Of a stretch of DNA of 11,251 nt, positions 4,694 through 11,251 are shown piece by piece; position 1 is the stretch's first letter, and each line of letters opens with the position of its first letter. The stretch comes from Eubacterium sp. CAG:252 (GTDB lineage: Bacteria > Bacillota > Clostridia > Lachnospirales > Lachnospiraceae): contig FR886247.1 of NCBI GenBank assembly GCA_000436535.1, positions 1 to 11,251 of the forward strand, written 5' to 3'. Made by a program: the position numbers and the translations under genes. The notes under the pieces are model-generated. The model searched no databases, had not been told where the DNA came from, and saw nothing but the letters and a program-made list of their open reading frames with translations.

Positions 4694-5905
4694 TTAGAAA
4701 TCTACTTCTGTATCATAGTAGCAGCACTTAAGGAGCTTCTCCATCTCTTCCTGACTTGGCTGACGTGGATTAGAACCTGTACATGCATCCTTAATAGCAT
4801 TAGCAGCTACTTCTGGAAGCTTAGCAAGGAATTCATCTTCTGGAACGATTCCCTGTTCTGCTGGAAGACCACCCTCGCCATAGTTCTTAATGCACTGTGG
4901 TATGTTAAGCTCGTCATTCATCTTACGAAGCATAGCGATTAAGTTATCAATCTTAGCCTCAGTTGTGTCTCCACCTAATCCTAAGAAATCAGCTATGTAT
5001 GCATAACGCTTAGCTGCTGTCTCATCCTTAGAGTTAAACTTGATAACCTTAGGAAGATACATCGCATTAGCTGCACCGTGGATAATATGTCCGCCTTCAA
5101 ATGCTGCACCAGTCTTATGTGCCATTGAATGAACGATACCAAGTAATGCGTTAGAGAATGCCATACCTGCAAGACATTGTGCGTTGTGCATTGCATCTCT
5201 CTTCTCCATATCTTCATTATATGAACCAACAAGGTCATCCTTAATCATCTTCATAGCGTGAAGTGCAAGCGCATCTGTGTAATCACAGTTAGCTGTAGAT
5301 ACATATGCTTCAATAGCATGTGTCATCGCATCCATACCTGTATGTGCTACAAGCTTCTTAGGCATAGTTTCTGCAAGCTCTGGGTCAACGATAGCTACAT
5401 CTGGTGTAATCTCAAAGTCTGCTAAAGGATACTTAATACCTTTTTCATAATCTGTTATAACTGAGAACGCTGTAACTTCTGTAGCTGTACCTGATGTAGA
5501 TGAAACAGCACAGAAATGAGCTTTAGTACGAAGCTTTGGTAAACCGAATACCTTGCACATATCTTCAAATGTTGTTTCTGGATATTCATACTTAATCCAC
5601 ATAGCCTTAGCTGCATCGATAGGTGAACCACCACCAATAGCTACTATCCAGTCTGGCTGGTATTCTTCCATAACCTTAGCGCCCTTCATAACTGTATCAA
5701 CTGAAGGATCTGATTCGATACCCTCGAATAACTTAACTTCCATTCCAGCTTCCTTAAGATAATCTTCTGCTCTCTGAAGAAATCCGAAACGCTTCATAGA
5801 ACCACCACCAACACAGATGATAGCCTTCTTTCCTTTAAGAGTCTTAAGTGCTTCAAGAGCTCCCTTACCATGATATAAATCTCTTGGTAATGTAAAACGT
5901 ACCAT
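4694..5905 (-). CDS. Iron-containing alcohol dehydrogenase
   Basis: Group III metal-dependent alcohol dehydrogenase, 403 aa, cytoplasmic, expected to reduce acetaldehyde or butyraldehyde with NAD(P)H during fermentation. The N-terminal nucleotide-binding half shows CVGGGSMKRFGF (31-42) and AIGGGSPIDAAKA (89-101). The C-terminal metal-binding half shows the ligands D192 and H196 in HTGMDAMTHAIEAY, H259 in GIVHSMAH, and H276 in GGHIIHGAANA. The spacing between the last two histidines is three residues longer than in E. coli FucO, as in a subgroup that shares the GGHIIHG motif. ATG at 5905 follows AGGAGGT (5914-5920). It is a single-gene unit with its own promoter, Rex-type operator and terminator, which suits redox control of ethanol or butanol formation. 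Substrate is not determined by sequence. Confidence 0.95.
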   Translation of the reverse strand: MVRFTLPRDLYHGKGALEALKTLKGKKAIICVGGGSMKRFGFLQRAEDYLKEAGMEVKLFEGIESDPSVDTVMKGAKVMEEYQPDWIVAIGGGSPIDAAKAMWIKYEYPETTFEDMCKVFGLPKLRTKAHFCAVSSTSGTATEVTAFSVITDYEKGIKYPLADFEITPDVAIVDPELAETMPKKLVAHTGMDAMTHAIEAYVSTANCDYTDALALHAMKMIKDDLVGSYNEDMEKRDAMHNAQCLAGMAFSNALLGIVHSMAHKTGAAFEGGHIIHGAANAMYLPKVIKFNSKDETAAKRYAYIADFLGLGGDTTEAKIDNLIAMLRKMNDELNIPQCIKNYGEGGLPAEQGIVPEDEFLAKLPEVAANAIKDACTGSNPRQPSQEEMEKLLKCCYYDTEVDF

Positions 5906-5954
5906 AATCCAATACCTCCTAATAATATGAATTAAAATAATAAGTGAATTGAAT

Positions 5955-5978
5955 AGATTGTTAAAACTCTAACAATCT
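5955..5978. promoter_or_regulatory. Rex-type operator of the alcohol dehydrogenase
   Basis: Perfect palindrome AGATTGTTA (5955-5963) / TAACAATCT (5970-5978). Its core at 5958-5975 matches the clostridial Rex consensus TTGTTAA-N4-TTAACAA at 13 of 14 positions. It lies 12 bp downstream of the -10 element, over the predicted transcription start and early leader, where a repressor would block transcription until NADH rises. Rex control of alcohol dehydrogenases is established in Clostridia; binding here is inferred. Confidence 0.75.
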
Positions 5979-5989
5979 CTATGTTTCTT

Positions 5990-6018
5990 AGTATATACCT
6001 CTTTCTTCATAATTTCAA
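5990..6018 (-). promoter_or_regulatory. Sigma-A promoter of the alcohol dehydrogenase
   Basis: On the minus strand, TTGAAA (6018-6013), a 17-bp spacer, then TATACT (5995-5990): 5/6 and 5/6 matches to the vegetative consensus at ideal spacing. The start would lie near 5983, within or next to the Rex-type palindrome. Confidence 0.75.
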
Positions 6019-6088
6019 GCAAATATGACATAATTTATTGTATTTTATATGTATTTTATTTTTCCTTCAGAAAATGAGTTTTATTTTT

Positions 6089-6114
6089 TACATTTGCATT
6101 AAATTGCAAATGTA
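6089..6114. repeat. 26-bp palindrome, possible operator
   Basis: TACATTTGCA (6089-6098) and TGCAAATGTA (6105-6114) form a perfect 10-bp inverted repeat around TTAAAT. It lies about 70 bp upstream of the adh -35 and 110 bp upstream of the transpeptidase -10. It has the size and symmetry of a dimeric regulator site, but no known consensus was recognised and no T-run follows, so it is not a terminator. Confidence 0.5.
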
Positions 6115-6199
6115 TTTTCGCACTACTCCTCTAATATACTGGACATATCTTACTTTTATGCCTAAGCAAAAGATTGTTTTATAAAAAGCATTTTCCACC

Positions 6200-6256
6200 T
6201 TTAATTATCTGTTTTATCGCACTATAATATAAATAAATATACACGGAGGTGATATA
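6200..6256 (+). promoter_or_regulatory. Transpeptidase -10 and ribosome binding site
   Basis: A perfect TATAAT at 6223-6228 has only a weak -35 (TTTAAT, 6200-6205) at 17 bp. GGAGGTGA at 6245-6252, 4 nt before the ATG, fixes the start of the downstream gene. The preceding ACACGGAGGT is the same decamer found before flagellin, so CsrA influence is possible but unproven. Confidence 0.45.
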
Positions 6257-7396
6257 ATGAAAATTATACGTTCTGACACATCTGACAGGTCTAATCACAT
6301 TAATTGTTTTAAACATATAAAATATATGACAACTGCTGCCGTACTTACAGCAGGGCTTTTTATAACGGGCTGTGGAAGTTCTCATGCCATGAATACGGCT
6401 GTTGACAAGGCTGATAAAGATAGTTACTTATCTGCTAATAATGATAACTGTACTGTTTTTTCTATCCGCGGAGATGGTTTTTACGCGGACACTTATGATG
6501 ACTGGGATTTTCCGGATATATCGTCCGATTATACTTCCTTTGATGACACTGCTTTTACAGATTATGACTCTGATGATGACACTGATATTAACAACCCGGA
6601 TGATGACGCTGATATTAACAGCTCTGATGATGGCTCTGATAGTAATAACTCTGATAATTATGACCCGACAGAAGAAGCTTTATATCTTGATAATTCTGGC
6701 TCTTCAGATAATTCTTTTGATGATAGTCCATCTGAAACTGACATCTATGGTACAGACGGCAGCTCATCTTCCGATAACGACAGTCAGCCTGAATATACTA
6801 ATCCAAATGCATGGATTAATAACCTTTCAGCTTCCTCATATAATAACCAGCTTATAATTGTGGCTGCCAATGGCTCTTACGCCAATGTAGCCATGTATAA
6901 TAAAAATAATGATGACACATGGGAAACTATTGTTGATACCAATGGTTATGTCGGCGTTGACGGAGTTGGTAATGCAAGCGAATATGCACATATTACGCCT
7001 AGCGGGATATACAGCCTGAGCATTGCTTTCGGTGTAAATAGCAACCCCGGTACAGCACTTCCCTACACACAGGTAGACTCATCCTATTATTGGGTGGATG
7101 ACCCTTCATCTGACTGGTACAACAGATTTGTTACAACAAACACGACAACTCCGGACTGGTCAAGTGCAGAACACATTATTGACTACCCTGTTCCTTATGC
7201 CTATGCTATCGCTATTGACTATAATACCTCCTGCGTTAAGGGTGCCGGAAGTGCCATATTTCTGCACTGTTCTAACGGAAACCCTACATATGGATGTGTT
7301 TCCGTTCCGCAGTCAGCAATGATTACCATACTTAATAATATCCGTACAGGCTGTTCCATAATCATTGATGAGGCGTACAATATATCTGATTATTAA
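6257..7396 (+). CDS. Lipoprotein L,D-transpeptidase (YkuD domain)
   Basis: Predicted cell-envelope enzyme that forms or edits peptide cross-links in peptidoglycan. 379 aa. Residues 1-23 are a basic n-region, 24-38 a hydrophobic segment, and ITGC (36-39) fits a lipobox with C39 as the lipidated cysteine. Residues 40-180 are a low-complexity Asp/Ser/Asn linker containing three 9-residue tandem repeats (106-132). The catalytic domain occupies about 185-370 and carries FLHCSNGNPTYGCVSVP: H337 and C347 are the expected catalytic pair of the YkuD HxSxG...GCVS signature. The long acidic linker would extend the catalytic domain from the membrane into the wall, perhaps binding Ca2+. A second in-frame track over the linker is a repeat shadow. 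It is a single-gene unit, divergent from adh and convergent with transketolase, ending in a strong terminator. Fold and catalytic motif are secure; the exact wall substrate is not. Confidence 0.85.
   Translation: MKIIRSDTSDRSNHINCFKHIKYMTTAAVLTAGLFITGCGSSHAMNTAVDKADKDSYLSANNDNCTVFSIRGDGFYADTYDDWDFPDISSDYTSFDDTAFTDYDSDDDTDINNPDDDADINSSDDGSDSNNSDNYDPTEEALYLDNSGSSDNSFDDSPSETDIYGTDGSSSSDNDSQPEYTNPNAWINNLSASSYNNQLIIVAANGSYANVAMYNKNNDDTWETIVDTNGYVGVDGVGNASEYAHITPSGIYSLSIAFGVNSNPGTALPYTQVDSSYYWVDDPSSDWYNRFVTTNTTTPDWSSAEHIIDYPVPYAYAIAIDYNTSCVKGAGSAIFLHCSNGNPTYGCVSVPQSAMITILNNIRTGCSIIIDEAYNISDY
6572..6652 (+). repeat. 27-bp tandem repeats in the acidic linker
   Basis: Three consecutive units of 27 bp (6572-6598, 6599-6625, 6626-6652) encode DDDTDINNP, DDDADINSS and DDGSDSNNS. 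The first two units are nearly identical in DNA; the third has diverged. In-frame unit length allows linker length to vary between strains without a frameshift. Confidence 0.8.
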
Positions 7397-7458
7397 TTAA
7401 AGTTCCAGATAACTAAGACATGGATAAAACAATCCTGCAACATACAGATATTAGTTAA

Positions 7459-7497
7459 ACCCCCAGATTAACCTGTTATGGTTAACCCGGGGGTTTT
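7459..7497 (+). terminator. Rho-independent terminator after the transpeptidase
   Basis: CCCCC (7460-7464) pairs with GGGGG (7489-7493) and TTAACC (7468-7473) with GGTTAA (7480-7485), with a short internal mismatch, followed by TTTTATAT. It lies in the 130-bp gap between two convergent genes. The opposite strand has GGGGGTTTAACT, so it may also end transketolase transcripts. Confidence 0.85.
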
Positions 7498-7526
7498 ATA
7501 TATCCATTATTATAAATGTCCGATTT

Positions 7527-9512
7527 TTACATAATTTCCTTAACAGTCTTAACAACATTATCAACTGTAAATCCGAAATGTTCAAATAATGTAGCGGCAG
7601 GACCTGAAGCGCCGAAGCCCTCCATAGCAATAACCTTTCCGTCAAGACCTACATACTTGTACCAGCCAAAGTCAGAAAGTGCTTCAACTGCAACTCTCTT
7701 TCTTACAGCATTTGGAAGTACACTTTCCTTATATTCTGCTGACTGCTTATCGAAAAGTTCCATACTTGGCATACTTACAACTCTTACATCTATGCCGTCC
7801 TTCTTAAGTTCTTCCTTTGCTTCAACTGCAAGGCTTACCTCGGAACCGCTTGCGATGATAATAGCATCTGGAACAGCCTTTTCTGACTCAGCGATTACAT
7901 AACCACCCTTAAGTGCATCCTTTGATGAACCTGCCATCTGTGGAAGATTTTGTCTTGTAAGCACAAGACCTGTAGGACCACATTCATTTTCAACTGCATA
8001 CATCCATGCTGCTGCTGTTTCTGTTCTGTCACAAGGTCTGAATACTGTGAAACCTGGAAGTGAACGGAACGCTGCAAGCTGCTCAACAGGTTCATGTGTT
8101 GGGCCGTCTTCACCTACACCGATACTGTCGTGTGTGAATACATATGTTAATGGAAGCTTCATAAGTGATGTAAGTCTTGCCATTGGCTTAACATAATCAC
8201 TGAATACAAAGAATGTAGCAACAAATGCCTTGAGACCTCCGTGAAGCATAAGACCATTGCCAATAGCTGCCATAGCCTGCTCTCTTACACCAAAGTGAAG
8301 ATTGCTGCCTGCATAATTATCCTTTGAGAAATCTCCTGCATCCTTCATATTAGTCTTATTAGATGGTGCAAGGTCTGCTGAACCACCTATAAGATTAGGC
8401 ATAGACTTCTTTATCATATTAAGAATAGTTCCACTTGTGCTTCTTGTTGCTTCAGGCTTGTCACCCTTAGCCCAGTACTCCTCAGAATTGAATAAATCGG
8501 ACATATCATATCCATCAAAGTAGTTATCCCATAACTCTTTCATTTCTGGATACTTCTCTACATATGAAGCAAAAAGTTCATTCCACTTATCCTCTGCCTT
8601 AGCCATATTAGCTGCAAGCTCCTTGTAGTGGTCATATACTTCCTGTGGAACTTCAAAGTCACCCTTGCAAGGCCAGCCGATATTTTCCTTAAGTGCTGCA
8701 ACATTATCAACACCAAGAGGCTCACCGTGTGCACTTGCCTTACCCTGCTTGGCTGGGCAGCCGTAACCGATAAGTGTATTAACCTTGATAAGTGAAGGAC
8801 GTGTCTTATCAGCCTTTGCTTCTTCTATAGCCTTTCCGATAGCTTCGAGGTCGTTACCGTCCTCAACTTCTATTGTCTGGAAGCCGAATGCCTTAAATCT
8901 TGTCATAACATCTTCTGTAAATGCTATGTCTGTGCTTCCCTCTATTGAAATATTGTTAGAATCATAAAATACAATAAGCTTAGAAAGTCCAAGTGTACCA
9001 GCAAGTGAAAAGCACTCAGATGAGATACCCTCCATCATACATCCGTCACCACCAAGAACATATGTATAATGGTCAACTACCGGATAACCTTCCTTGTTAA
9101 ATACTGCTTCAAGATGTGCTTCTGCCATAGCCATACCAACTGCCATAGCCATACCCTGTCCTAAAGGACCTGTTGTCGCCTCAACACCTACAGTATGTCC
9201 ATATTCCGGATGTCCCGGTGTTAAAGAACCAAACTGTCTGAAGTTCTTTACTTCATCAAGTGAAAGATTACCTATTCCAAAAAGATGGAATAAAGAATAC
9301 AGTAACATAGAACCATGTCCACCAGAAAGAACAAATCTGTCCCTGTTTACCCATTCAGGATTTTGTGGGTTATAATTCATATGCTTTGAAAATAACTCAT
9401 AAGCTATAGGTGCTGTTCCAAGTGGTAATCCCGGATGTCCTGAATTAGCCTTCTGGATAGCATCAGCAGATAACACTCTTATTGCATTTACTGACATTTC
9501 TTCAATATTCAT
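7527..9512 (-). CDS. tkt: Transketolase
   Basis: Thiamine-diphosphate enzyme of the non-oxidative pentose phosphate pathway, moving two-carbon units between ketoses and aldoses in the cytoplasm. 661 aa, the usual full length. The N-terminal domain opens with SADAIQKANSGHPGLPLG and VLSGGHGSMLLYSLFHL; the ThDP/Mg motif GDGCMMEGISSE runs to the conserved NN (near residue 185). HGEPLG follows in the middle. The pyrimidine domain carries FGVREQAMAAIGNG, with the catalytic glutamate, FFVFSDYVKP and HDSIGVGEDGPTHEPVEQ. The C-terminal domain ends LFEHFGFTVDNVVKTVKEIM. ATG at 9512 is preferred to the in-frame ATG at 9536 because GAGG (9519-9522) lies 6 nt upstream and the longer start would cut into the leader pseudoknot. 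It is a one-gene unit with its own promoter, convergent with the transpeptidase. Confidence 0.97.
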   Translation of the reverse strand: MNIEEMSVNAIRVLSADAIQKANSGHPGLPLGTAPIAYELFSKHMNYNPQNPEWVNRDRFVLSGGHGSMLLYSLFHLFGIGNLSLDEVKNFRQFGSLTPGHPEYGHTVGVEATTGPLGQGMAMAVGMAMAEAHLEAVFNKEGYPVVDHYTYVLGGDGCMMEGISSECFSLAGTLGLSKLIVFYDSNNISIEGSTDIAFTEDVMTRFKAFGFQTIEVEDGNDLEAIGKAIEEAKADKTRPSLIKVNTLIGYGCPAKQGKASAHGEPLGVDNVAALKENIGWPCKGDFEVPQEVYDHYKELAANMAKAEDKWNELFASYVEKYPEMKELWDNYFDGYDMSDLFNSEEYWAKGDKPEATRSTSGTILNMIKKSMPNLIGGSADLAPSNKTNMKDAGDFSKDNYAGSNLHFGVREQAMAAIGNGLMLHGGLKAFVATFFVFSDYVKPMARLTSLMKLPLTYVFTHDSIGVGEDGPTHEPVEQLAAFRSLPGFTVFRPCDRTETAAAWMYAVENECGPTGLVLTRQNLPQMAGSSKDALKGGYVIAESEKAVPDAIIIASGSEVSLAVEAKEELKKDGIDVRVVSMPSMELFDKQSAEYKESVLPNAVRKRVAVEALSDFGWYKYVGLDGKVIAMEGFGASGPAATLFEHFGFTVDNVVKTVKEIM

Positions 9513-9584
9513 ATTAATCCTCATTTCTGCACACATTTTTTATAACAGGCCTGTGTCAGGTGCGCACAGACACAGGTCCTACAT
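9513..9584 (-). promoter_or_regulatory. Pseudoknot leader of transketolase mRNA (copy B)
   Basis: On the transcript CCTGTGTC (9576-9569) pairs with GACACAGG (9557-9550) around an 11-nt loop. GCGCAC in the loop (9565-9560) pairs with GTGTGC (9534-9529) using one G-U pair, extended by U-A. As in the copy before the dehydrogenase, a six-A run precedes GTGTGC, GAAA and the Shine-Dalgarno follow, and exactly 16 nt separate the pseudoknot from the ATG. Stem 1 sequences differ between copies while pairing is kept, which is covariation. The predicted transcription start lies only about 5 nt before the structure, so the leader is essentially this element. Confidence 0.65.
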
Positions 9585-9590
9585 ATTGCT

Positions 9591-9619
9591 ATAATAACAG
9601 TACATATGTATATTATCAA
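9591..9619 (-). promoter_or_regulatory. Sigma-A promoter of transketolase
   Basis: On the minus strand TTGATA (9619-9614), a 17-bp spacer, then TATTAT (9596-9591), each 5/6 to consensus, with TGT directly before the -10 giving an extended -10. The predicted start is near 9584, about 72 nt before the ATG. Confidence 0.75.
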
Positions 9620-9679
9620 TATCAGGCAGAAAAAACCTTTTATGATACTTACCATTAATATTACTGTCTTAATCCGTCA

Positions 9680-11251
9680 TCAGTCCTTAAAGTCCGCTTC
9701 TGTAAGGAATATTACATCCCCGTTGTCACTGCGCTTCTTCTTAAGACCACCGAAGAACTTTCTTGATGCACGCTTCTCTGAATTAGCAATAGCCTTGTTA
9801 ATAATCTCCTTGATATCGTCAAGCTTGATATTATCATTCATATTGTGAAGCTTATCTATCTTTAAGTACAGTTCAAGAAGTGCATCATCATCAACCTCGT
9901 ACTGCCTCTTTCTTGCAAATCTCTTTGCCATCTCAACAAGCTCATTAACATTATACTGCTTAAGAGTTATCTTATGATTAAATGTCTTCGTAAGTTCAGG
10001 ATTGAAGTTAAGAAGTACATTCATCTCTGCATCAGAGTCTTCGAATATAACTATCATTCTGTCTGTAACCTGATTCATGCATTCAATAATCTCATTAATT
10101 CTCTTAGGCTGTATAGTTCCTGCGCCTTCTACGATAAGAGCAGTTCCCTTAAGCTTACCCATAGCTTTTGTGATACCTCTCTGGTTGATACTCTCACCAG
10201 ATGTCTTTGCTATCTTCTTTGGCTTCTGTGGATATACATAATTAATAGCTCTTACTATTGTTCTTGCAAGGTCTGTCTTATCCGAGCTTGAATTGCCAGA
10301 GATAAGAATATTACCTGTTGATGAAGTATTCATATTCATTTCACTGTCAAGCGACTCAAACAGCTCAACAAGCTGGCTCTCAAGTCCCGGCATTTCTCTG
10401 TACTTTCTGAATATCTTTGCAAGCTCACCTGAAAGCTTCTTCTCCTGTACTTCCTCATCATCCTCAGTATTATCATAATCAGAAGTATTAGATTCTGATA
10501 CTAAGTAAGCTGCTGTTTCCTGCTGCTGTATTGATACACTGTCATCTGAAATATTCTTAAGAGTATCATCACCTAACTTATTCACATAAGCTTTAAGTAA
10601 TTCATCTGTCACAGGAGCAAACTGTGCTGTGTCAAGTGTCATCTCCTCAGTAGCTTCCACATTATTGAATTCTACATCCTGTGCTGTATCCGAAGGAGCA
10701 GTTATTTCCTGCATATCCTGTGAAAACGCTGCATCTATAGCCTCATTTTCAGGCTGCTGTATAACATTTTCCTCTGCTTTTTTAATAGCATTTTTAGTGT
10801 TCTGCTCAAGTATAAATGCTGCCTTTCCTGTTCTCATAGACAGGTCTCTCTTTACTGAGTCAAGCAGTACTTCTGCTTCTGCGGCTCTCTTAGCTTCTGC
10901 CTCATCGAACTTATCACCCTTCTTTAGTGCTTCTTCTTTCTTCTTGGCAATTATACGCTCATAAGCCTGACTCTTTTCATCCTTCTCATCAAGCAGACGT
11001 TCAAGCTCTACCTTAGAAAACTCTCTTGTATCCTGCTTTCCATACTTTTCTTCCCTGACAGTCTGCATCCAGTCACTTATGCTTAACTGGCCTTCTATCT
11101 GTCCATCATCCTGCACAACCTCATCCGCACCAGATGGTCTGTATGTATCAGCCGCCTGTGCATTAACTGCATTTCTTTCAAAAGGTGGTCGGAATGTTTC
11201 CTCCTGCTCATCCTTAAACAAGTTCTTTACATTCTGCGCAAGTTCTTCCTG
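9680..11251 (-). CDS. Degenerate CbxX-like AAA+ protein, 5' end outside the window
   Basis: 523 codons are visible and the frame stays open to the window edge, so the N-terminus is missing; the TTG at 11221 is probably internal. Residues 1-310 (window numbering) are charged and low in complexity, with a Lys/Glu-rich probable coiled coil around 75-165 and acidic stretches at 160-275. Residues 310-460 resemble a CbxX/CfxQ-type AAA+ module: GNILISGNSSSDKT in the Walker A place, GTALIVEGAG in the Walker B place, then DRMIVIFEDSDAEMNVLLNFNPEL and a C-terminal lid helix region. Walker A keeps K and T but loses its inner glycines, Walker B has Val for Asp, and the usual arginine finger is TKTF. It is therefore likely a non-hydrolysing, scaffold-like domain. 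A normal AAA+ module could lie upstream, outside view. No clear terminator separates it from transketolase on the same strand. No specific function is assigned. Confidence 0.7.
   Translation of the reverse strand, partial: QEELAQNVKNLFKDEQEETFRPPFERNAVNAQAADTYRPSGADEVVQDDGQIEGQLSISDWMQTVREEKYGKQDTREFSKVELERLLDEKDEKSQAYERIIAKKKEEALKKGDKFDEAEAKRAAEAEVLLDSVKRDLSMRTGKAAFILEQNTKNAIKKAEENVIQQPENEAIDAAFSQDMQEITAPSDTAQDVEFNNVEATEEMTLDTAQFAPVTDELLKAYVNKLGDDTLKNISDDSVSIQQQETAAYLVSESNTSDYDNTEDDEEVQEKKLSGELAKIFRKYREMPGLESQLVELFESLDSEMNMNTSSTGNILISGNSSSDKTDLARTIVRAINYVYPQKPKKIAKTSGESINQRGITKAMGKLKGTALIVEGAGTIQPKRINEIIECMNQVTDRMIVIFEDSDAEMNVLLNFNPELTKTFNHKITLKQYNVNELVEMAKRFARKRQYEVDDDALLELYLKIDKLHNMNDNIKLDDIKEIINKAIANSEKRASRKFFGGLKKKRSDNGDVIFLTEADFKD

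Larger units (their letters stand above)
5906..6256. other. Divergent intergenic region adh / L,D-transpeptidase
   Basis: No gene seen. From left to right it holds the adh ribosome binding site, a Rex-like operator, the adh promoter, a 26-bp palindrome and the transpeptidase -10 and ribosome binding site. Composition is strongly AT-rich. Confidence 0.7.

Noticed and set aside
6402..6857. Overlapping 151-codon frame in the acidic linker
   Set aside because: Out-of-frame reading of GAT/GAC-rich repeats giving a Met/Leu/Thr/Ile-rich product; no ribosome binding site.
9513..9536. Transketolase start at 9536
   Set aside because: No Shine-Dalgarno fits, it overlaps the leader pseudoknot, and GAGG is correctly spaced for 9512.
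10293..10964. Ser-rich plus-strand frames opposite the AAA-like gene
   Set aside because: Antisense shadows of an acidic, Ser/Glu-rich coding region.
11219..11221. TTG as the true start of the AAA-like gene
   Set aside because: The frame stays open upstream to the window edge (QEELAQNVKN precedes it) and no Shine-Dalgarno is visible.
1..11251. CRISPR arrays, tRNA or rRNA genes
   Set aside because: No regularly spaced repeats and no recognisable cloverleaf or rRNA sequence were seen on either strand.

Overview
The window looks like a low-GC chromosomal region of a motile, anaerobic Clostridia bacterium, most likely family Lachnospiraceae (Roseburia/Agathobacter/Lachnospira type). The evidence is a flagellin preceded by csrA, an iron-dependent alcohol dehydrogenase under a Rex-like operator, strong AGGAGG ribosome binding sites and AT-rich intergenic DNA. 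The species cannot be fixed from the sequence alone.

Layout. (1) 1-2112, minus strand: csrA followed by a flagellin gene whose 3' end lies outside the window. The flagellin leader carries GGA-in-hairpin and Shine-Dalgarno sites typical of CsrA control. (2) 2138-3081: a 944-bp segment bounded by two exact 29-bp inverted copies of one sequence. It holds a small FimB/FimE-sized tyrosine recombinase and a good sigma-28 (flagellar) promoter. As sequenced, that promoter points away from csrA-flagellin; inversion would point it straight at csrA. (3) 3129-4185, minus: a 3-hydroxyacyl-CoA dehydrogenase with a pseudoknot leader. (4) 4200-4507, minus: a broken zeta-toxin-like gene. (5) 4590-6018, minus: an iron alcohol dehydrogenase with terminator, promoter and Rex-type operator. 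(6) 6257-7396, plus: a lipoprotein L,D-transpeptidase with an Asp-rich repeat linker. (7) 7527-9619, minus: transketolase with promoter and a second copy of the pseudoknot leader. (8) 9680-11251, minus: the C-terminal part of a protein with a degenerate CbxX-like AAA+ domain; its start lies outside the window.

How the parts work together. The left third reads as a flagellar phase-variation switch. It is arranged like the Hin/hix segment of Salmonella (recombinase and promoter both inside the invertible DNA), but uses a tyrosine rather than a serine recombinase, and it appears to control csrA together with flagellin. CsrA would add a second, translational layer on flagellin. The middle and right hold fermentation and pentose-phosphate genes. 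Two of them, the 3-hydroxyacyl-CoA dehydrogenase and transketolase, share a leader predicted to fold as an H-type pseudoknot ending at the same distance from the start codon, which suggests a common cis-regulatory RNA. All regulatory claims are inferences from sequence pattern and need testing.
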